Positions 51,688-60,587 of a stretch of DNA of 64,000 nt are shown here, piece by piece (positions within the stretch are counted from its first letter, which is position 1; every line of letters begins with the position of its first letter). Made by a program: the position numbers and the translations under genes. The notes below the pieces were generated by a model that did not search any database, was not told the origin of the DNA, and was given only the letters and a program-made list of their open reading frames with translations. This DNA comes from Nostoc sp. NIES-3756 (GTDB lineage: Bacteria > Cyanobacteriota > Cyanobacteriia > Cyanobacteriales > Nostocaceae), in assembly GCF_001548375.1 (NCBI RefSeq), contig NZ_AP017295.1:930001-994000 (forward strand), written 5' to 3'.

Positions 51688-52791
51688 TTAGAATGGAGCG
51701 ATCGCTAAACAAAGAGCAGCTAAGATAGCAGCGATCGCGTAGAATGTACCCACTACTTGCAATTCTGACCAACCTGATAATTCCAAGTGGTGGTGTAGAG
51801 GAGCCATTTTGAATAGGCGCTTACCTTTGCCATCGGGGCCTTTAGTAGCTTTGTAATAAGTTACCTGTGCCATTACAGATAGGGTTTCTACAAAGAAGAT
51901 ACCACTGAGGATAAACAAGGCGACCAAACTGTTAGTTAACAAAGCCACAGCCGCTAAAGCACCGCCTAATGCAAGGGAACCTGTATCACCCATGAAAACT
52001 CTAGCTGGGTTGCGGTTGTGGGCTAAGAAACCTAAACAACTACCGCTTAAAGCTGCACAGAAAATCATTAATCCGGGGGCTGTGGGAGCAACTATAGCAC
52101 CTAGTGCGAGTAAGGCGATCGCCACAGTTCCACCAGCCAAGCCATCAATACCGTCAGTTAAATTAGTTGCATTACTCTCTGCCACGAGGACAAAGCCAGC
52201 CAAAGGCCAGAATAAAAATCCTAAAGGTATAGCGAAGCTTACCCAAGGTAAAGCAATACTCGTAATATTAGTAGGTTGATTAAACATTAACCATAAACAG
52301 AAGGCTGCGGCGAAACCGATTTGTAAAGCCAGTTTCATCCGGGGGGATATACCCTTGTTGGACTTGCGGCGGAGAATTTGCCAATCGTCAATCCAACCAA
52401 TGAACCCATAGCTGAGGGTGAGGGCGGACACAGCCAGAACATCTGTGGAGAAGTTAGACAATACACAAGCAACCACCACAGCGACAGGAATAAAGAATAT
52501 TCCGCCCATTGTGGGTGTACCTGCTTTTTTTAGATGTGCCTGTGGGCCATCCTCGCGGATGATTTGTCCAGTTTTGAGTGCTTGCAGTACAGGTATGACA
52601 AAGTAACCTGCCACAGCTGAGGTGATAGCACACAGTAACAGTGGCAAGGTTAAAGATGTACTTTGCCAGGGTGTTCTGTTTGCCAGCCAATCCAAAATTA
52701 CAGCTACTATACCTAGCCCGGCGGCTAAGGAAGAAGCTAGACCAATTCCAGAAATGTTTAATCCTTGATTAGGCGATAGTTTAGCGTCCAC
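51688..52791 (-). CDS. mraY: Phospho-MurNAc-pentapeptide transferase (MraY)
   Basis: A 367-residue protein with about ten transmembrane helices. Motifs are 'GPQAHLKKAGTPTMGGIFFI', 'GFIGWIDDWQILRRKSNKG' (catalytic Asp pair), 'ATNLTDGIDGLAGG' and 'VFMGDTGSLALGGALA', and the family tail 'MAPLHHHLELSGWSE'. It makes lipid I for peptidoglycan. It is not in a division/cell-wall cluster, as is common in cyanobacteria. Confidence 0.96.
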   Translation of the reverse strand: MDAKLSPNQGLNISGIGLASSLAAGLGIVAVILDWLANRTPWQSTSLTLPLLLCAITSAVAGYFVIPVLQALKTGQIIREDGPQAHLKKAGTPTMGGIFFIPVAVVVACVLSNFSTDVLAVSALTLSYGFIGWIDDWQILRRKSNKGISPRMKLALQIGFAAAFCLWLMFNQPTNITSIALPWVSFAIPLGFLFWPLAGFVLVAESNATNLTDGIDGLAGGTVAIALLALGAIVAPTAPGLMIFCAALSGSCLGFLAHNRNPARVFMGDTGSLALGGALAAVALLTNSLVALFILSGIFFVETLSVMAQVTYYKATKGPDGKGKRLFKMAPLHHHLELSGWSELQVVGTFYAIAAILAALCLAIAPF

Positions 52792-52867
52792 AAATGTTTC
52801 CCTTCACTCCACACTTAAATAAACTGAATTATAAGGATTATGTGTTACAAATCCCTGTCTCAAAAGA

Positions 52868-53104
52868 CTAATCTTCGTCTATGGTGATGTCGTCATCATC
52901 ATCATCCAAGTAGTCGATTCCATCTTCTCCACCGAGGAACTCTGAGATTTCTTCTTCTTCATCGGAGAAATCAGGTTCATGAACGTCACGGGCAATCAAG
53001 CGATTATTAGCTTGCAACCAATCTAATAGAGATGATTCTTGCTTTAGGGGGATGACAGCAGCACGTTGATTACGAGGTTCTTCACGTAAAGGAGAGTTCA
53101 ACAT
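52868..53104 (-). CDS. Small acidic protein, DUF3134 family
   Basis: A 78-residue protein. A basic N-terminal half ('MLNSPLREEPRNQRAAVIPL', 'SLLDWLQANNRLIARD') is followed by a very acidic tail ('FSDEEEEISEFLGGEDG' and 'DYLDDDDDDITIDED'). The pattern matches DUF3134, a cyanobacterial family of unknown function. Same strand as mraY, upstream of it with a 76-bp gap. Confidence 0.75.
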   Translation of the reverse strand: MLNSPLREEPRNQRAAVIPLKQESSLLDWLQANNRLIARDVHEPDFSDEEEEISEFLGGEDGIDYLDDDDDDITIDED

Positions 53105-53346
53105 ATCGATGAATGCAGAAAAAACTTATTGTAACTAGACATTAAGCAGTCTATCACTTGAGACGGGAGAATTTAGTTATTTCTTCAACTCTTAGGAGAA
53201 TAAATCCGTAAGCTGATAAAAATAAAATCTTTAATAAAGATAAACCAATTAGAAATAGATTCTGAGTTATTTTCTACCTCCATATATAGGGCATTAATAT
53301 CAATTTAATGTGAGTTTAATTGTGATGATTGTTGAGGGAATGGGTG

Positions 53347-53931
53347 ATGTTGAAAAAATCAGCTTTATTAGATGCGATCGCGGGTACAAATCGCGGTCTA
53401 TTAGCCAGTGAACAACAGAAACAGTCTATCTTAGCAGCGATCGCCACATTAGAAGACCTCAACCCGACACCTCGCCCTGTAGAGGCTGCCAACTTACTCC
53501 AAGGTAATTGGCGATTACTTTATACCACAAGTAAAGCTCTTTTGAACTTAGATCGTGTGCCTTTAGCTCAACTGGGACAAATTTATCAATGTATTCGGGT
53601 AGAAACTACTAGCATTTACAACATAGCCGAGATTTACGGCTTACCTTATCTCGAAGGATTAGTCAGCATAGCTGCTAAATTTGAGCCAGTTGACGGGCGA
53701 CGAGTCCAAGTGAAATTTCAACGTTCTATTGTAGGCTTTCAACGATTAATTGGGTACAACTCTCCGGAAGATTTTATCCAACAAATTGAAACTGGTAAAA
53801 AATTCACAGCCATTGATGTACCTATAAACAGTGATACTCAACAGGGATGGTTAGATATCACGTATATAGATAATGATTTACGGATTGGCAGGGGTAACGA
53901 GGGTAGTGTGTTTGTTTTAAGTAAAACATAA
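53347..53931 (+). CDS. PAP/fibrillin-family protein
   Basis: A protein of 194 residues from ATG 53347; a TTG at 53329 is an alternative. 'KSALLDAIAGTNRGLLAS', 'LEDLNPTPRPVEAANLLQGN' and 'WRLLYTTSKALLNLDRVPLA' form the plastid-lipid-associated protein (PAP/fibrillin) N-terminal pattern. The lipocalin-like C-terminus ends 'DLRIGRGNEGSVFVL'. In cyanobacteria and plastids these bind lipids or quinones at thylakoids and help under light stress. Its position 358 bp before psaE is only suggestive. Confidence 0.85.
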   Translation: MLKKSALLDAIAGTNRGLLASEQQKQSILAAIATLEDLNPTPRPVEAANLLQGNWRLLYTTSKALLNLDRVPLAQLGQIYQCIRVETTSIYNIAEIYGLPYLEGLVSIAAKFEPVDGRRVQVKFQRSIVGFQRLIGYNSPEDFIQQIETGKKFTAIDVPINSDTQQGWLDITYIDNDLRIGRGNEGSVFVLSKT

Positions 53932-54288
53932 GTCTTTCCTAAAAAATGTAGTTGCGAACGAAGTTACGTGAACATTTGGTCTTTGTCAAGTGGGGTCTGA
54001 CCCCATATTAAAGTTGAGATTGTCAGGTAGAACAGCGACTAGAGGCAGAAATTTGTTAACAGTTAACAGTTAACAGTTGACTGACGGCTGGGGATCAAGG
54101 CTAGGAAAGAGACAAGAAAGACAAGAAAGAATAACTGATAACTAACTAATGACTATGGACTAATGACTAATGACCACTGACCAATGACAAATAACTTAAC
54201 AAACCCTCTAGTAACGACCTACAAGATGTAGAGTGAAATCAAATAGCCCTATATATTCGGCGATTGATAACTAAAAGGGAAGATAATC
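53932..54288 (+). other. psaE upstream region with a REP-like palindrome and heptamers
   Basis: 53991-54005 is the perfect palindrome-type TGGGGTCTGACCCCA. 54054-54078 has GTTAACA units, and 54140-54188 has ATGACTA/ATGACCA units. The last 100 bp before psaE should hold its promoter; I could not assign a clear RpaB (HLR1) box. Confidence 0.6.
53991..54005. repeat. TGGGGTCTGACCCCA palindrome
   Basis: A near-perfect inverted repeat (GGGGTC-T-GACCCC) followed by TATTAAAG. This sequence type marks REP elements served by RAYT/IS200-like transposases in other bacteria. No transposase gene is in the window. Confidence 0.6.
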
Positions 54289-54504
54289 ATGGTTCAACGT
54301 GGTTCTAAAGTACGTGTTCTTCGCCCAGAATCCTACTGGTTCCAAGATGTCGGAACTGTAGCTTCTGTTGACCAAAGTGGCATCAAATACCCAGTAATTG
54401 TCCGCTTTGATAAGGTCAACTACGCTGGTATCAACACCAACAACTTTGCGGTAGATGAGTTAATCGAAGTAGAAGCACCTAAAGCTAAGGCTGCTAAAAA
54501 ATAA
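54289..54504 (+). CDS. psaE: Photosystem I subunit IV (PsaE)
   Basis: A 71-residue protein: '[20 protein letters not shown]', '[20 protein letters not shown]', '[20 protein letters not shown]'. This is the SH3-like stromal subunit of photosystem I that helps ferredoxin docking and cyclic electron flow. The length is typical, with a short Ala/Lys tail. An AGGGAAG sequence precedes the ATG as ribosome binding site. Monocistronic. Confidence 0.97.
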   Translation: MVQRGSKVRVLRPESYWFQDVGTVASVDQSGIKYPVIVRFDKVNYAGINTNNFAVDELIEVEAPKAKAAKK

Positions 54505-54742
54505 GTAGCCCAGCTTCAAAGGGATTATTTAATGAGATGATGAAGAGAAGGGTCAAATATAGATATGAAGTATGAAAATTTATAATTTCATTCTTCATCC
54601 CAGCCTACTCTACCGTCTGAAAACCGCCATGCGGGTATTTACGGATTCTTTTGAGTGGTGCAATCAAAATTTAGAGTGTCTATATTCCTTCTACCTTTGA
54701 ATTTCCACGAAAATAGTCCCATTGCTTGCTCAATCAGCTTAA

Positions 54743-55579
54743 ATGCCTGAATTGCCTGAAGTTGAAACAGTCCGTCAGGGTTTAAATCAATTAACCCTGA
54801 ACCAAAAAATTACGGGTGGAGATGTGTTGCTTCATCGCACCATTGCCCACCCTTTTTCTATTGGTGAATTTATTCATGGTATTACTGGGAGTACTATTAG
54901 TACTTGGCATCGTCGCGGTAAATATCTTCTCGCTGAACTTTCTCCCACCTTCGGTTGGCTAGGTGTGCATCTGAGGATGACTGGTCAATTACTTTGGTTA
55001 AACCAAGCGGAACCTTTACACAAACATACGCGGGTAAGAATATTTTTTGAGAACCAACAGGAATTGAGGTTTGTTGACCAAAGAACTTTCGGTCAAATGT
55101 GGTGGGTTCCGCCGGGAGTGGCTGTAGAAAGTGTGATTACTGGTTTAGGTAAACTAGCTGTAGACCCCTTTTCACCAGAATTTACTGTTGAATACCTTGC
55201 TGCTAAACTGCATAATCGTCGCCGTCCCATCAAAACAGCACTACTAGATCAGTCTGTTGTGGCGGGGTTAGGAAATATCTACGCTGATGAAGCACTGTTC
55301 AAAAGCGGCGTGTTACCAGAAACTCTATGTACAGATGTGCAACCAAAGCAAATTGAACTTTTGCGAACAGCCATTATTCAAGTGCTAGAAACCAGCATTG
55401 CATCTGGAGGTACAACTTTTAGTAATTTCCTCAATGTTAAGGGAGTTAATGGTAATTATGGTGGTGTCGCCTGGGTATATAATCGTGCGGGAGAACCATG
55501 TAGAGTTTGTGGCGATGTCATTCAACGCATCAAATTAGGTGGAAGATCCAGTCATTTTTGCCTACAGTGTCAAAGATAA
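54743..55579 (+). CDS. mutM: Formamidopyrimidine-DNA glycosylase (MutM/Fpg)
   Basis: A 278-residue protein. The catalytic N-terminus is 'MPELPEVETVRQGL' (Pro2, Glu3); the beta-clamp lysine is in 'RRGKYLLAE'. Others are 'VHLRMTGQL', 'LDQSVVAGLGNIYADEALF' and 'GTTFSNFLNVKGVNG'. The C-terminal zinc finger is 'CRVCGDVIQRIKLGGRSSHF' ending 'CLQCQ'. It removes 8-oxoguanine and other oxidised purines. Its place between psaE and ndhO suits a photosynthetic cell with oxidative load, but no operon is implied. Confidence 0.96.
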   Translation: MPELPEVETVRQGLNQLTLNQKITGGDVLLHRTIAHPFSIGEFIHGITGSTISTWHRRGKYLLAELSPTFGWLGVHLRMTGQLLWLNQAEPLHKHTRVRIFFENQQELRFVDQRTFGQMWWVPPGVAVESVITGLGKLAVDPFSPEFTVEYLAAKLHNRRRPIKTALLDQSVVAGLGNIYADEALFKSGVLPETLCTDVQPKQIELLRTAIIQVLETSIASGGTTFSNFLNVKGVNGNYGGVAWVYNRAGEPCRVCGDVIQRIKLGGRSSHFCLQCQR

Positions 55580-55801
55580 GGGTTTATGGGTGTAGAAGAA
55601 ATACGATTGTTTCTATTGAAAATATTGATATAGCCGTCATCAGATAGATTATGGCATCCACTAACTATAAAATCCCAATAAACAAAGGTTTTCAAGGCTG
55701 TTCTCTGTCAACTTTTACCTCTACCCTACTACTTGAACTTTTGTACTCGACTGCAAGCTAAAATCCTCTATAAAGCAATGTGAATAAATAGAGGGGAATT
55801 T

Positions 55802-56014
55802 ATGCCAGTTAAAAAGGGCGACATGGTTCGCGCTGTCCGCGAGAAACTAGAAAATAGTGTAGAAGCAAAAGCTAGTGATACTCGCTTTCCAGCTTACTTG
55901 TTTGAAACTAAAGGTGAAATTGTAGATATCAAAGGCGATTACGCACTTGTGATGTTTGGACAAGTACCAACACCAAATATTTGGTTACGTTTGGATCAAC
56001 TTGAATCATTTTAA
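55802..56014 (+). CDS. ndhO: NAD(P)H-quinone oxidoreductase subunit O (NdhO)
   Basis: A 70-residue protein. '[20 protein letters not shown]', '[20 protein letters not shown]' and '[14 protein letters not shown]' are NdhO hallmarks. It is an oxygenic-photosynthesis-specific subunit of the NDH-1 complex, on the cytoplasmic side near the ferredoxin-binding region. The ATG follows GAGGGGAATTT, a good ribosome binding site. Monocistronic. Confidence 0.93.
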   Translation: MPVKKGDMVRAVREKLENSVEAKASDTRFPAYLFETKGEIVDIKGDYALVMFGQVPTPNIWLRLDQLESF

Positions 56015-56083
56015 ATAGGAGTAGGGCGTGGGGAATAGGGAAAAGACTAGCCTGGAGTTTTTCTGCTTCAACCCCACTCACCC

Positions 56084-56160
56084 CATTACGAATTACGTTA
56101 GCGTTCGCGTAGCCTCTCGTAGAGAAGCGGGGCTTAGCCCATTACGAATTACGAATTAAT
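56084..56160. repeat. ACGAATTA repeat with a GCGTTCGCGTAGC core
   Basis: ATTACGAATTACG, then GCGTTCGCGTAGCC-TCTCGTAGAGAAG, then GGGGCTTAGCCC, then ATTACGAATTACGAATTA. Same ends as 29620-29676 and 38210-38262 but a different, imperfectly palindromic core. Confidence 0.8.
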
Positions 56161-56207
56161 CCGAGTTGTTAAGGTGGGTGGTGTAAGTTGCATATTATAC
56201 CCAGATA

Positions 56208-57170
56208 ATGTCTACTCCCCTTGAATCTCCTATTCTTTCTTCTCTACCCCGTGTCACTATTATCGGTGCTGGCAGGGTTGGTAGTACCTTAGCTCAACAT
56301 ATTGCTGAAAAAAATCTAGCTGATGTGGTGCTACTAGATATTATTGAGGGAATGCCTCAAGGTTTGGCACTAGATTTATTACAAGCTGGGAGTATTGAGC
56401 TACATCAGCGTCAGATTATTGGTACAAATAATTATGCTGATACATCCGATTCACATATTGTGGTGATTACAGCAGGCTTTCCTCGTAAGCCAGGGATGAG
56501 TCGGGATGATTTGCTAAAAATTAACGCCAAGATTGTGATCGAAGCAGCAAAGCAAGCGATCGCCTACTCTCCTCATGCTATTTTGATTGTAGTCACCAAT
56601 CCCTTGGATGTGATGACTTATCTAGCTTGGCAAGCCACAAGTTTACCCCGCCACCGTGTCATGGGTATGGCTGGGGTACTAGACTCGGCAAGATTTGCGA
56701 CTTTTATCGCTTTAGAATTAGGGGTATTAGCTACGGATGTCAAAGCGATGGTAATGGGAAGCCACGGAGATTTAATGGTTCCCTTGTGTCGTTATGCTAC
56801 AGTTAATGGTGTTCCGATAACAGAATTGTTAGATGCAGCAGCGATCGCACGCTTGGTAAACAGAACACGTAATGGCGGTGCTGAAATTGTAGAATTAATG
56901 CAGACTGGCGGTGCATTTTTTGCCCCTGCATCAGCTACAACTGTCATGATAGAGGCGATTTTGTTGAATCAGTCGCGCCTATTACCTGTGGCTGCATATC
57001 TGCAAGGTGAATATGGTTTAAAGGATGTGGTGATTGGTGTTCCTTGTAGATTGGGATTAAGAGGAATTGAGAGTATTTTAGAATTAAATCTCAATGAGAC
57101 TGAAAGAGCAGCTTTATCTATTTCATCTCAATCTGTGCAGGAAAATATTGAACGATGGCGTTCCCTCTAG
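56208..57170 (+). CDS. mdh: Malate dehydrogenase
   Basis: A 320-residue LDH-like malate dehydrogenase. The Rossmann motif is 'TIIGAGRVGSTLAQHI', followed by 'VVLLDIIEGMPQGLALDLLQ', substrate-binding 'TAGFPRKPGMSRDDLL' (Arg pair), 'IVVTNPLDVMTYLAW' and catalytic His in 'VMGSHGDLMVPL'. Arg after 'GFPRKPGMSR' points to malate/oxaloacetate rather than lactate. It works in the incomplete TCA cycle and NADH balance. Confidence 0.92.
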   Translation: MSTPLESPILSSLPRVTIIGAGRVGSTLAQHIAEKNLADVVLLDIIEGMPQGLALDLLQAGSIELHQRQIIGTNNYADTSDSHIVVITAGFPRKPGMSRDDLLKINAKIVIEAAKQAIAYSPHAILIVVTNPLDVMTYLAWQATSLPRHRVMGMAGVLDSARFATFIALELGVLATDVKAMVMGSHGDLMVPLCRYATVNGVPITELLDAAAIARLVNRTRNGGAEIVELMQTGGAFFAPASATTVMIEAILLNQSRLLPVAAYLQGEYGLKDVVIGVPCRLGLRGIESILELNLNETERAALSISSQSVQENIERWRSL

Positions 57171-57203
57171 CATAGCTGTATGTAAAAACTTTAAGTATTT
57201 TTT

Positions 57204-57349
57204 ATGACTCTAGAATTGTTACAAGGTTTTAAAGTTGAGGATGCAGTTACTAAACAAAGTATAACTGGATGTAGTGAAGCACTTTTTGTAGAAAATTTGC
57301 ACTAGATTTAGAGGAAGTGATTAAGTTTATAGAAGATTGTATTGCCTGA
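57204..57349 (+). pseudogene. Frameshifted remnant of a small gene
   Basis: ATG 57204 opens 'MTLELLQGFKVEDAVTKQSI' and continues to 'CSEALFVENLH', with a stop at 57303-57305. A one-base shift at the AAAATTTGC run lets the frame continue into 'FALDLEEVIKFIEDCIA' and stop at 57347-57349. The joined product would be about 48 residues. The charged and hydrophobic spacing suggests a once real small protein. A sequencing error cannot be excluded. Confidence 0.4.
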
Positions 57350-57358
57350 ACAGTGTAT

Positions 57359-58195
57359 TTAAGAAGATGCTTTTAAGCTCTGCCTTTGCATCCATAATGC
57401 CAACACACTCATAAATACCACTCCCATTACTCCCTGTAAAGGATTATTATTCACTCCCGTGACCCAGTTAGGAACTTGTCCTGTATATTGGATTAATCCT
57501 CCTACATTAATAATGTAGTATCCCCAAACTAAACCACCATGTAAGCCTATTGGTAAGCCTAAACGTCCCTTACGCCAACGCTTCCCCCATACTTGCGTTA
57601 ACCCCAACAATACCAAAGCTGGGAATTGAGGGAATGTTTGAATAATCGCCTCTAATGGTCTAATAAAGTGTAATGCTGCAAATGTAACTGCATTTATCCA
57701 TAATGCAAAGCTAGAGTTGTAGTCTCGTTCCAACTCATTTAGCAACCAACCACGGAACAGTAATTCTTCTGCAAATCCTACACCCAAGCCTACGAAAAAG
57801 CCTTCTAAAATTATTTTGAGTAATAAAATAGTTGGCTGTTGCCATATTAACCAACCCAACACACCTTGTATTGCAAATAAGATTACAATGTTAATCAAAC
57901 CCATAGCCAAGCCACACAGCAGTTCTATGCCGTTAGGCTGGGTGAATTGTAAGCCATAATGCCAAAGTATTTGTGGTTGCTGATAAACATTTTTACCCCA
58001 TAGCCTGAGCAGAAAAATAAACTCTACATACAGCAGCACTATTGTCAAAATACTCTCTAAATTAGTATCACCTACTAATAAGTAAATAGGTGCAGCAAAG
58101 GGCAGCCATAATAATAATAAAGCGAAAATAAAATAACCCAGCCTAATTGGGGCAGGACGCTGGGCTAAAACATTAAGTCTGTTTTTCATACTCAA
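57359..58195 (-). CDS. CPBP/CAAX-type intramembrane metalloprotease
   Basis: A 278-residue protein with about eight transmembrane helices. CPBP motif 1 is 'GFAEELLFRGWLLNELE' (EExxxR), motif 2 'AVTFAALHFI' (FxxxH) and a later His-containing 'GLHGGLVWGYYIIN'. These proteases are common in cyanobacteria; substrates are mostly unknown (prenylated or signal peptides). It is convergent with the mdh gene and separated from it by the pseudogene. Confidence 0.85.
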   Translation of the reverse strand: MSMKNRLNVLAQRPAPIRLGYFIFALLLLWLPFAAPIYLLVGDTNLESILTIVLLYVEFIFLLRLWGKNVYQQPQILWHYGLQFTQPNGIELLCGLAMGLINIVILFAIQGVLGWLIWQQPTILLLKIILEGFFVGLGVGFAEELLFRGWLLNELERDYNSSFALWINAVTFAALHFIRPLEAIIQTFPQFPALVLLGLTQVWGKRWRKGRLGLPIGLHGGLVWGYYIINVGGLIQYTGQVPNWVTGVNNNPLQGVMGVVFMSVLALWMQRQSLKASS

Positions 58196-58236
58196 TCACA
58201 AGTCAGCACTCTAGATTATGACTGATCTGTAATTGT

Positions 58237-58263
58237 TAATTACGAATTACGAATTACGAATTA
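58237..58263. repeat. ACGAATT tandem units at the end of clpS
   Basis: Three ACGAATT units run into the clpS stop: TAA on the minus strand is within TTACTC/ACGAATTAC. Confidence 0.75.
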
Positions 58264-58542
58264 CTCATCAGGTTCTATTGTGCTACTTAGACCATGATTT
58301 CTAAGGGTTTCACAATAAAACTCTGCATGTTCTTGAGCGCAGGTAATAACTAAGGCTAACCCATTAGTATGGGCTTCCATCATAATACTGACAGCTTGGG
58401 GCTGGGTAAGGCTCGGCACGGTGGTCATTAGTACTTGTACTACATACTCCATAGAGTTATAGCTGTCATTATGGAGCAAAACGCGATACCGAGGCGCGAG
58501 CTTGCGGGATGTGGAACGCTTCTCAATGGTTTCGACTGACAC
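58261..58542 (-). CDS. clpS: ClpS adaptor of the Clp protease
   Basis: A 93-residue protein: 'PRYRVLLHNDSYNSMEYVVQ' (ClpS Asn-Asp motif for N-degron binding), 'TQPQAVSIMMEAHTNGLALV' and 'AQEHAEFYCETLRNHGL'. ClpS binds N-end rule substrates and delivers them to ClpC/ClpA. ClpC is encoded in this window at 21720-24191. The N-terminal 'SVETIEKRSTSRKLA' is a typical flexible tail. The stop codon belongs to the adjoining ACGAATT repeat. Confidence 0.95.
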   Translation of the reverse strand: MSVETIEKRSTSRKLAPRYRVLLHNDSYNSMEYVVQVLMTTVPSLTQPQAVSIMMEAHTNGLALVITCAQEHAEFYCETLRNHGLSSTIEPDE

Positions 58543-58791
58543 GGCTTTTGCTCTAGGTTTTTATCATTACTACAACATTTAACCTGTTAGACGTTCGGCG
58601 ATCGCTTAACAGTTATTTACTCATTTTATAACATTTTCATTAAAAATCTATGGCATGGAAAAATTTTTGCCATGATTTAACTTTGGCAAAACGGGATTAC
58701 TTGAGACACTGCAAGAGTTTTACAGTATATTTTTACTATAATACCTCACTTTAGCTATAGATTTTTTCCACTGCCCTACATGATCATAGAA

Positions 58792-59151
58792 ATGAGTCTC
58801 AACTTCCAACCAGGACAAATTGTGTCTTTAGAGCATGGTAATAAGAATTTATATGCAGAAGTTATTCAAGTTGTAGTTTCTCGCCAGCTTTGCTGGGTAC
58901 GCCCTTTACTACTTGTTACTCACACTGAAGAAACGCCAAACATCACCGACTTGAGAGATGGTTCTGATTTACTTTGGCCTATCCAACTATTTCGCCACGC
59001 CTTAGACACAGAAGTCATTACCCTCCTGAGCCAGATTTTAGTGAAGGAACCAAAATCTGAACCAGACTTAGCAGCTAAACAGCAACTGCATCAGTTTATT
59101 CAAAAAGTTTGGCAAGCGTATCAGGAGGGAGTAGGAGATATGAGGAAGTAG
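58792..59151 (+). CDS. Conserved cyanobacterial protein of unknown function
   Basis: A protein of 119 residues from ATG 58792 ('MSLNFQPGQIVSLEHGNKNL'); an ATG at 58780 would add four. An SH3-like beta start ('YAEVIQVVVSRQLCWVRPLL', 'DLRDGSDLLWPIQLFRHALD') is followed by a helical tail. It is familiar as a cyanobacterial hypothetical, but I cannot give a family name. The C-terminal 'GVGDMRK' and stop run into repeat DNA. Confidence 0.7.
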   Translation: MSLNFQPGQIVSLEHGNKNLYAEVIQVVVSRQLCWVRPLLLVTHTEETPNITDLRDGSDLLWPIQLFRHALDTEVITLLSQILVKEPKSEPDLAAKQQLHQFIQKVWQAYQEGVGDMRK

Positions 59152-59210
59152 GGAGAGGTGAGGAAGCAGAGAGATAGAGGAGAAAAACTACTAACAACTA
59201 ATGACTAAAC
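59151..59210. repeat. Polypurine repeat and ATGACTA units
   Basis: GGGAGAGGTGAGGAAGCAGAG and ACTAACAACTAATGACTA between convergent gene ends; the ATGACTAAACC lies just inside the aminotransferase C-terminus. Confidence 0.65.
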
Positions 59211-60373
59211 CTAATTCCCGCATCTTGCATTCGTTGAATTGCTTCATGTAAACGTTCATCGGAGATAGTAAGGGCTATCCTAAAATAACCTTCTCCTGAT
59301 GCACCATAGCCAATGCCTGGGGGTACAACGATACCACACTTATCTAGGAGTAAAGTTGTAAATTCTGTTGATGTATAGCCAGCAGGTACGGGAACCCAAA
59401 CATAAAGCGTTGCTTTTGGCGGTTCGATAGGCCATCCTAAAGATTGCAGTCCTTTAACGATAATGTCGCGACGGTTTTGATAAACTGACATCAAAGCTTT
59501 TAGTTCTGCTTCATCAGTAGCGTAGGCTGCGATCGCTGCTTTTTGAATTGCTTTAAATACTCCAGAGTCAATATTTGTTTTTACTTGGCTCAATCCCTTG
59601 ATAGCATGGGCATTACCAACGGCAAAGCCAATACGCCAGCCTGTCATGTTGTAAGATTTAGACAGACTGTGGAACTCAATAGCAATATCTTTTGCGCCTG
59701 GAATTTGTAAAATGCTGGGCGGTTTGTAGCCATCATAAGCCATTTCTGAATAGGCATGGTCATGGCATAACAAAATACTATACTGCTTACAAAAAGCTAC
59801 TAATTCCTCAAAAAATTCTATCGTTGCTATAGCCCCAGTTGGATTGTTGGGGTAATTAATCCATAATAGTTTGGCTTTACAGGCTACTTCTTCCGGAATT
59901 ACATTCAAGTCTGGTAAAAAGTTATTTTCAGCCTTCAAAGGCATAGTAAATGGTTCGCCACCAGCAAAAATTGTGGAAGTGCGATACACAGGATAACCAG
60001 GATCTGGTATCAATGTGTAATCGCCTGCTTCCACAAAAGCTAAAAAAGTATTGTGTATTGCTTCTTTTGAACCTATTGATGAAACCACTTCTGTGTTTGG
60101 GTTTAAGTCAGTCACCCCAAACCGCCGTTCTATCCACCTAACGGCTGCTGCTTTAAATTCTTGTGTTCCTTCATAGGGTGGATAGTTATGAGTAGAAGGG
60201 TCTTCAATTGCCTCATGTAACGCCTGGATAATATGAGTAGGAGTTGGCTTATCAGGATCACCTACTCCTATATTAATAATGTCAACTCCTTGGGCTATCA
60301 GCTCTTCCCGTTTACGGTTGATTTCCGCAAATAAATAAGGAGGAATTTTTTCTAAACGTTTAGCAAACTGCAT
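59198..60373 (-). CDS. LL-diaminopimelate aminotransferase-type PLP enzyme
   Basis: A 391-residue fold-type I aminotransferase. 'VDIINIGVGDPDKPTP', 'HNYPPYEGTQEFKAAAVRW', 'SKEAIHNTFLAF', 'WINYPNNPTGA', PLP-Lys in 'SLSKSYNMTGWRIGFAVG' and the C-terminal 'FRIALTISDERL' (substrate Arg). It fits the LL-DAP aminotransferase/aspartate aminotransferase group. If it makes LL-DAP it would feed LysA and peptidoglycan, but cyanobacteria have paralogues and specificity cannot be read from sequence. Confidence 0.85.
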   Translation of the reverse strand: MQFAKRLEKIPPYLFAEINRKREELIAQGVDIINIGVGDPDKPTPTHIIQALHEAIEDPSTHNYPPYEGTQEFKAAAVRWIERRFGVTDLNPNTEVVSSIGSKEAIHNTFLAFVEAGDYTLIPDPGYPVYRTSTIFAGGEPFTMPLKAENNFLPDLNVIPEEVACKAKLLWINYPNNPTGAIATIEFFEELVAFCKQYSILLCHDHAYSEMAYDGYKPPSILQIPGAKDIAIEFHSLSKSYNMTGWRIGFAVGNAHAIKGLSQVKTNIDSGVFKAIQKAAIAAYATDEAELKALMSVYQNRRDIIVKGLQSLGWPIEPPKATLYVWVPVPAGYTSTEFTTLLLDKCGIVVPPGIGYGASGEGYFRIALTISDERLHEAIQRMQDAGIRFSH

Positions 60374-60587
60374 GGTAGCTTGTGACTAATGAAAAAGTTG
60401 ATGCTCATTAGCACAGTTTACGTTACACTAGGCAGCTAAATCACTACAGCAATTTATTAGTAAATACACTTTACTTGTAATAATGGCTGTTGCACGGACA
60501 ATTATCAATTTTCATTAAGCTTAGTGTTACTAATTATTACAAAAATAAAATTTTGATAGAGAAAAAACGCTACAAAAATTAGCAGAT

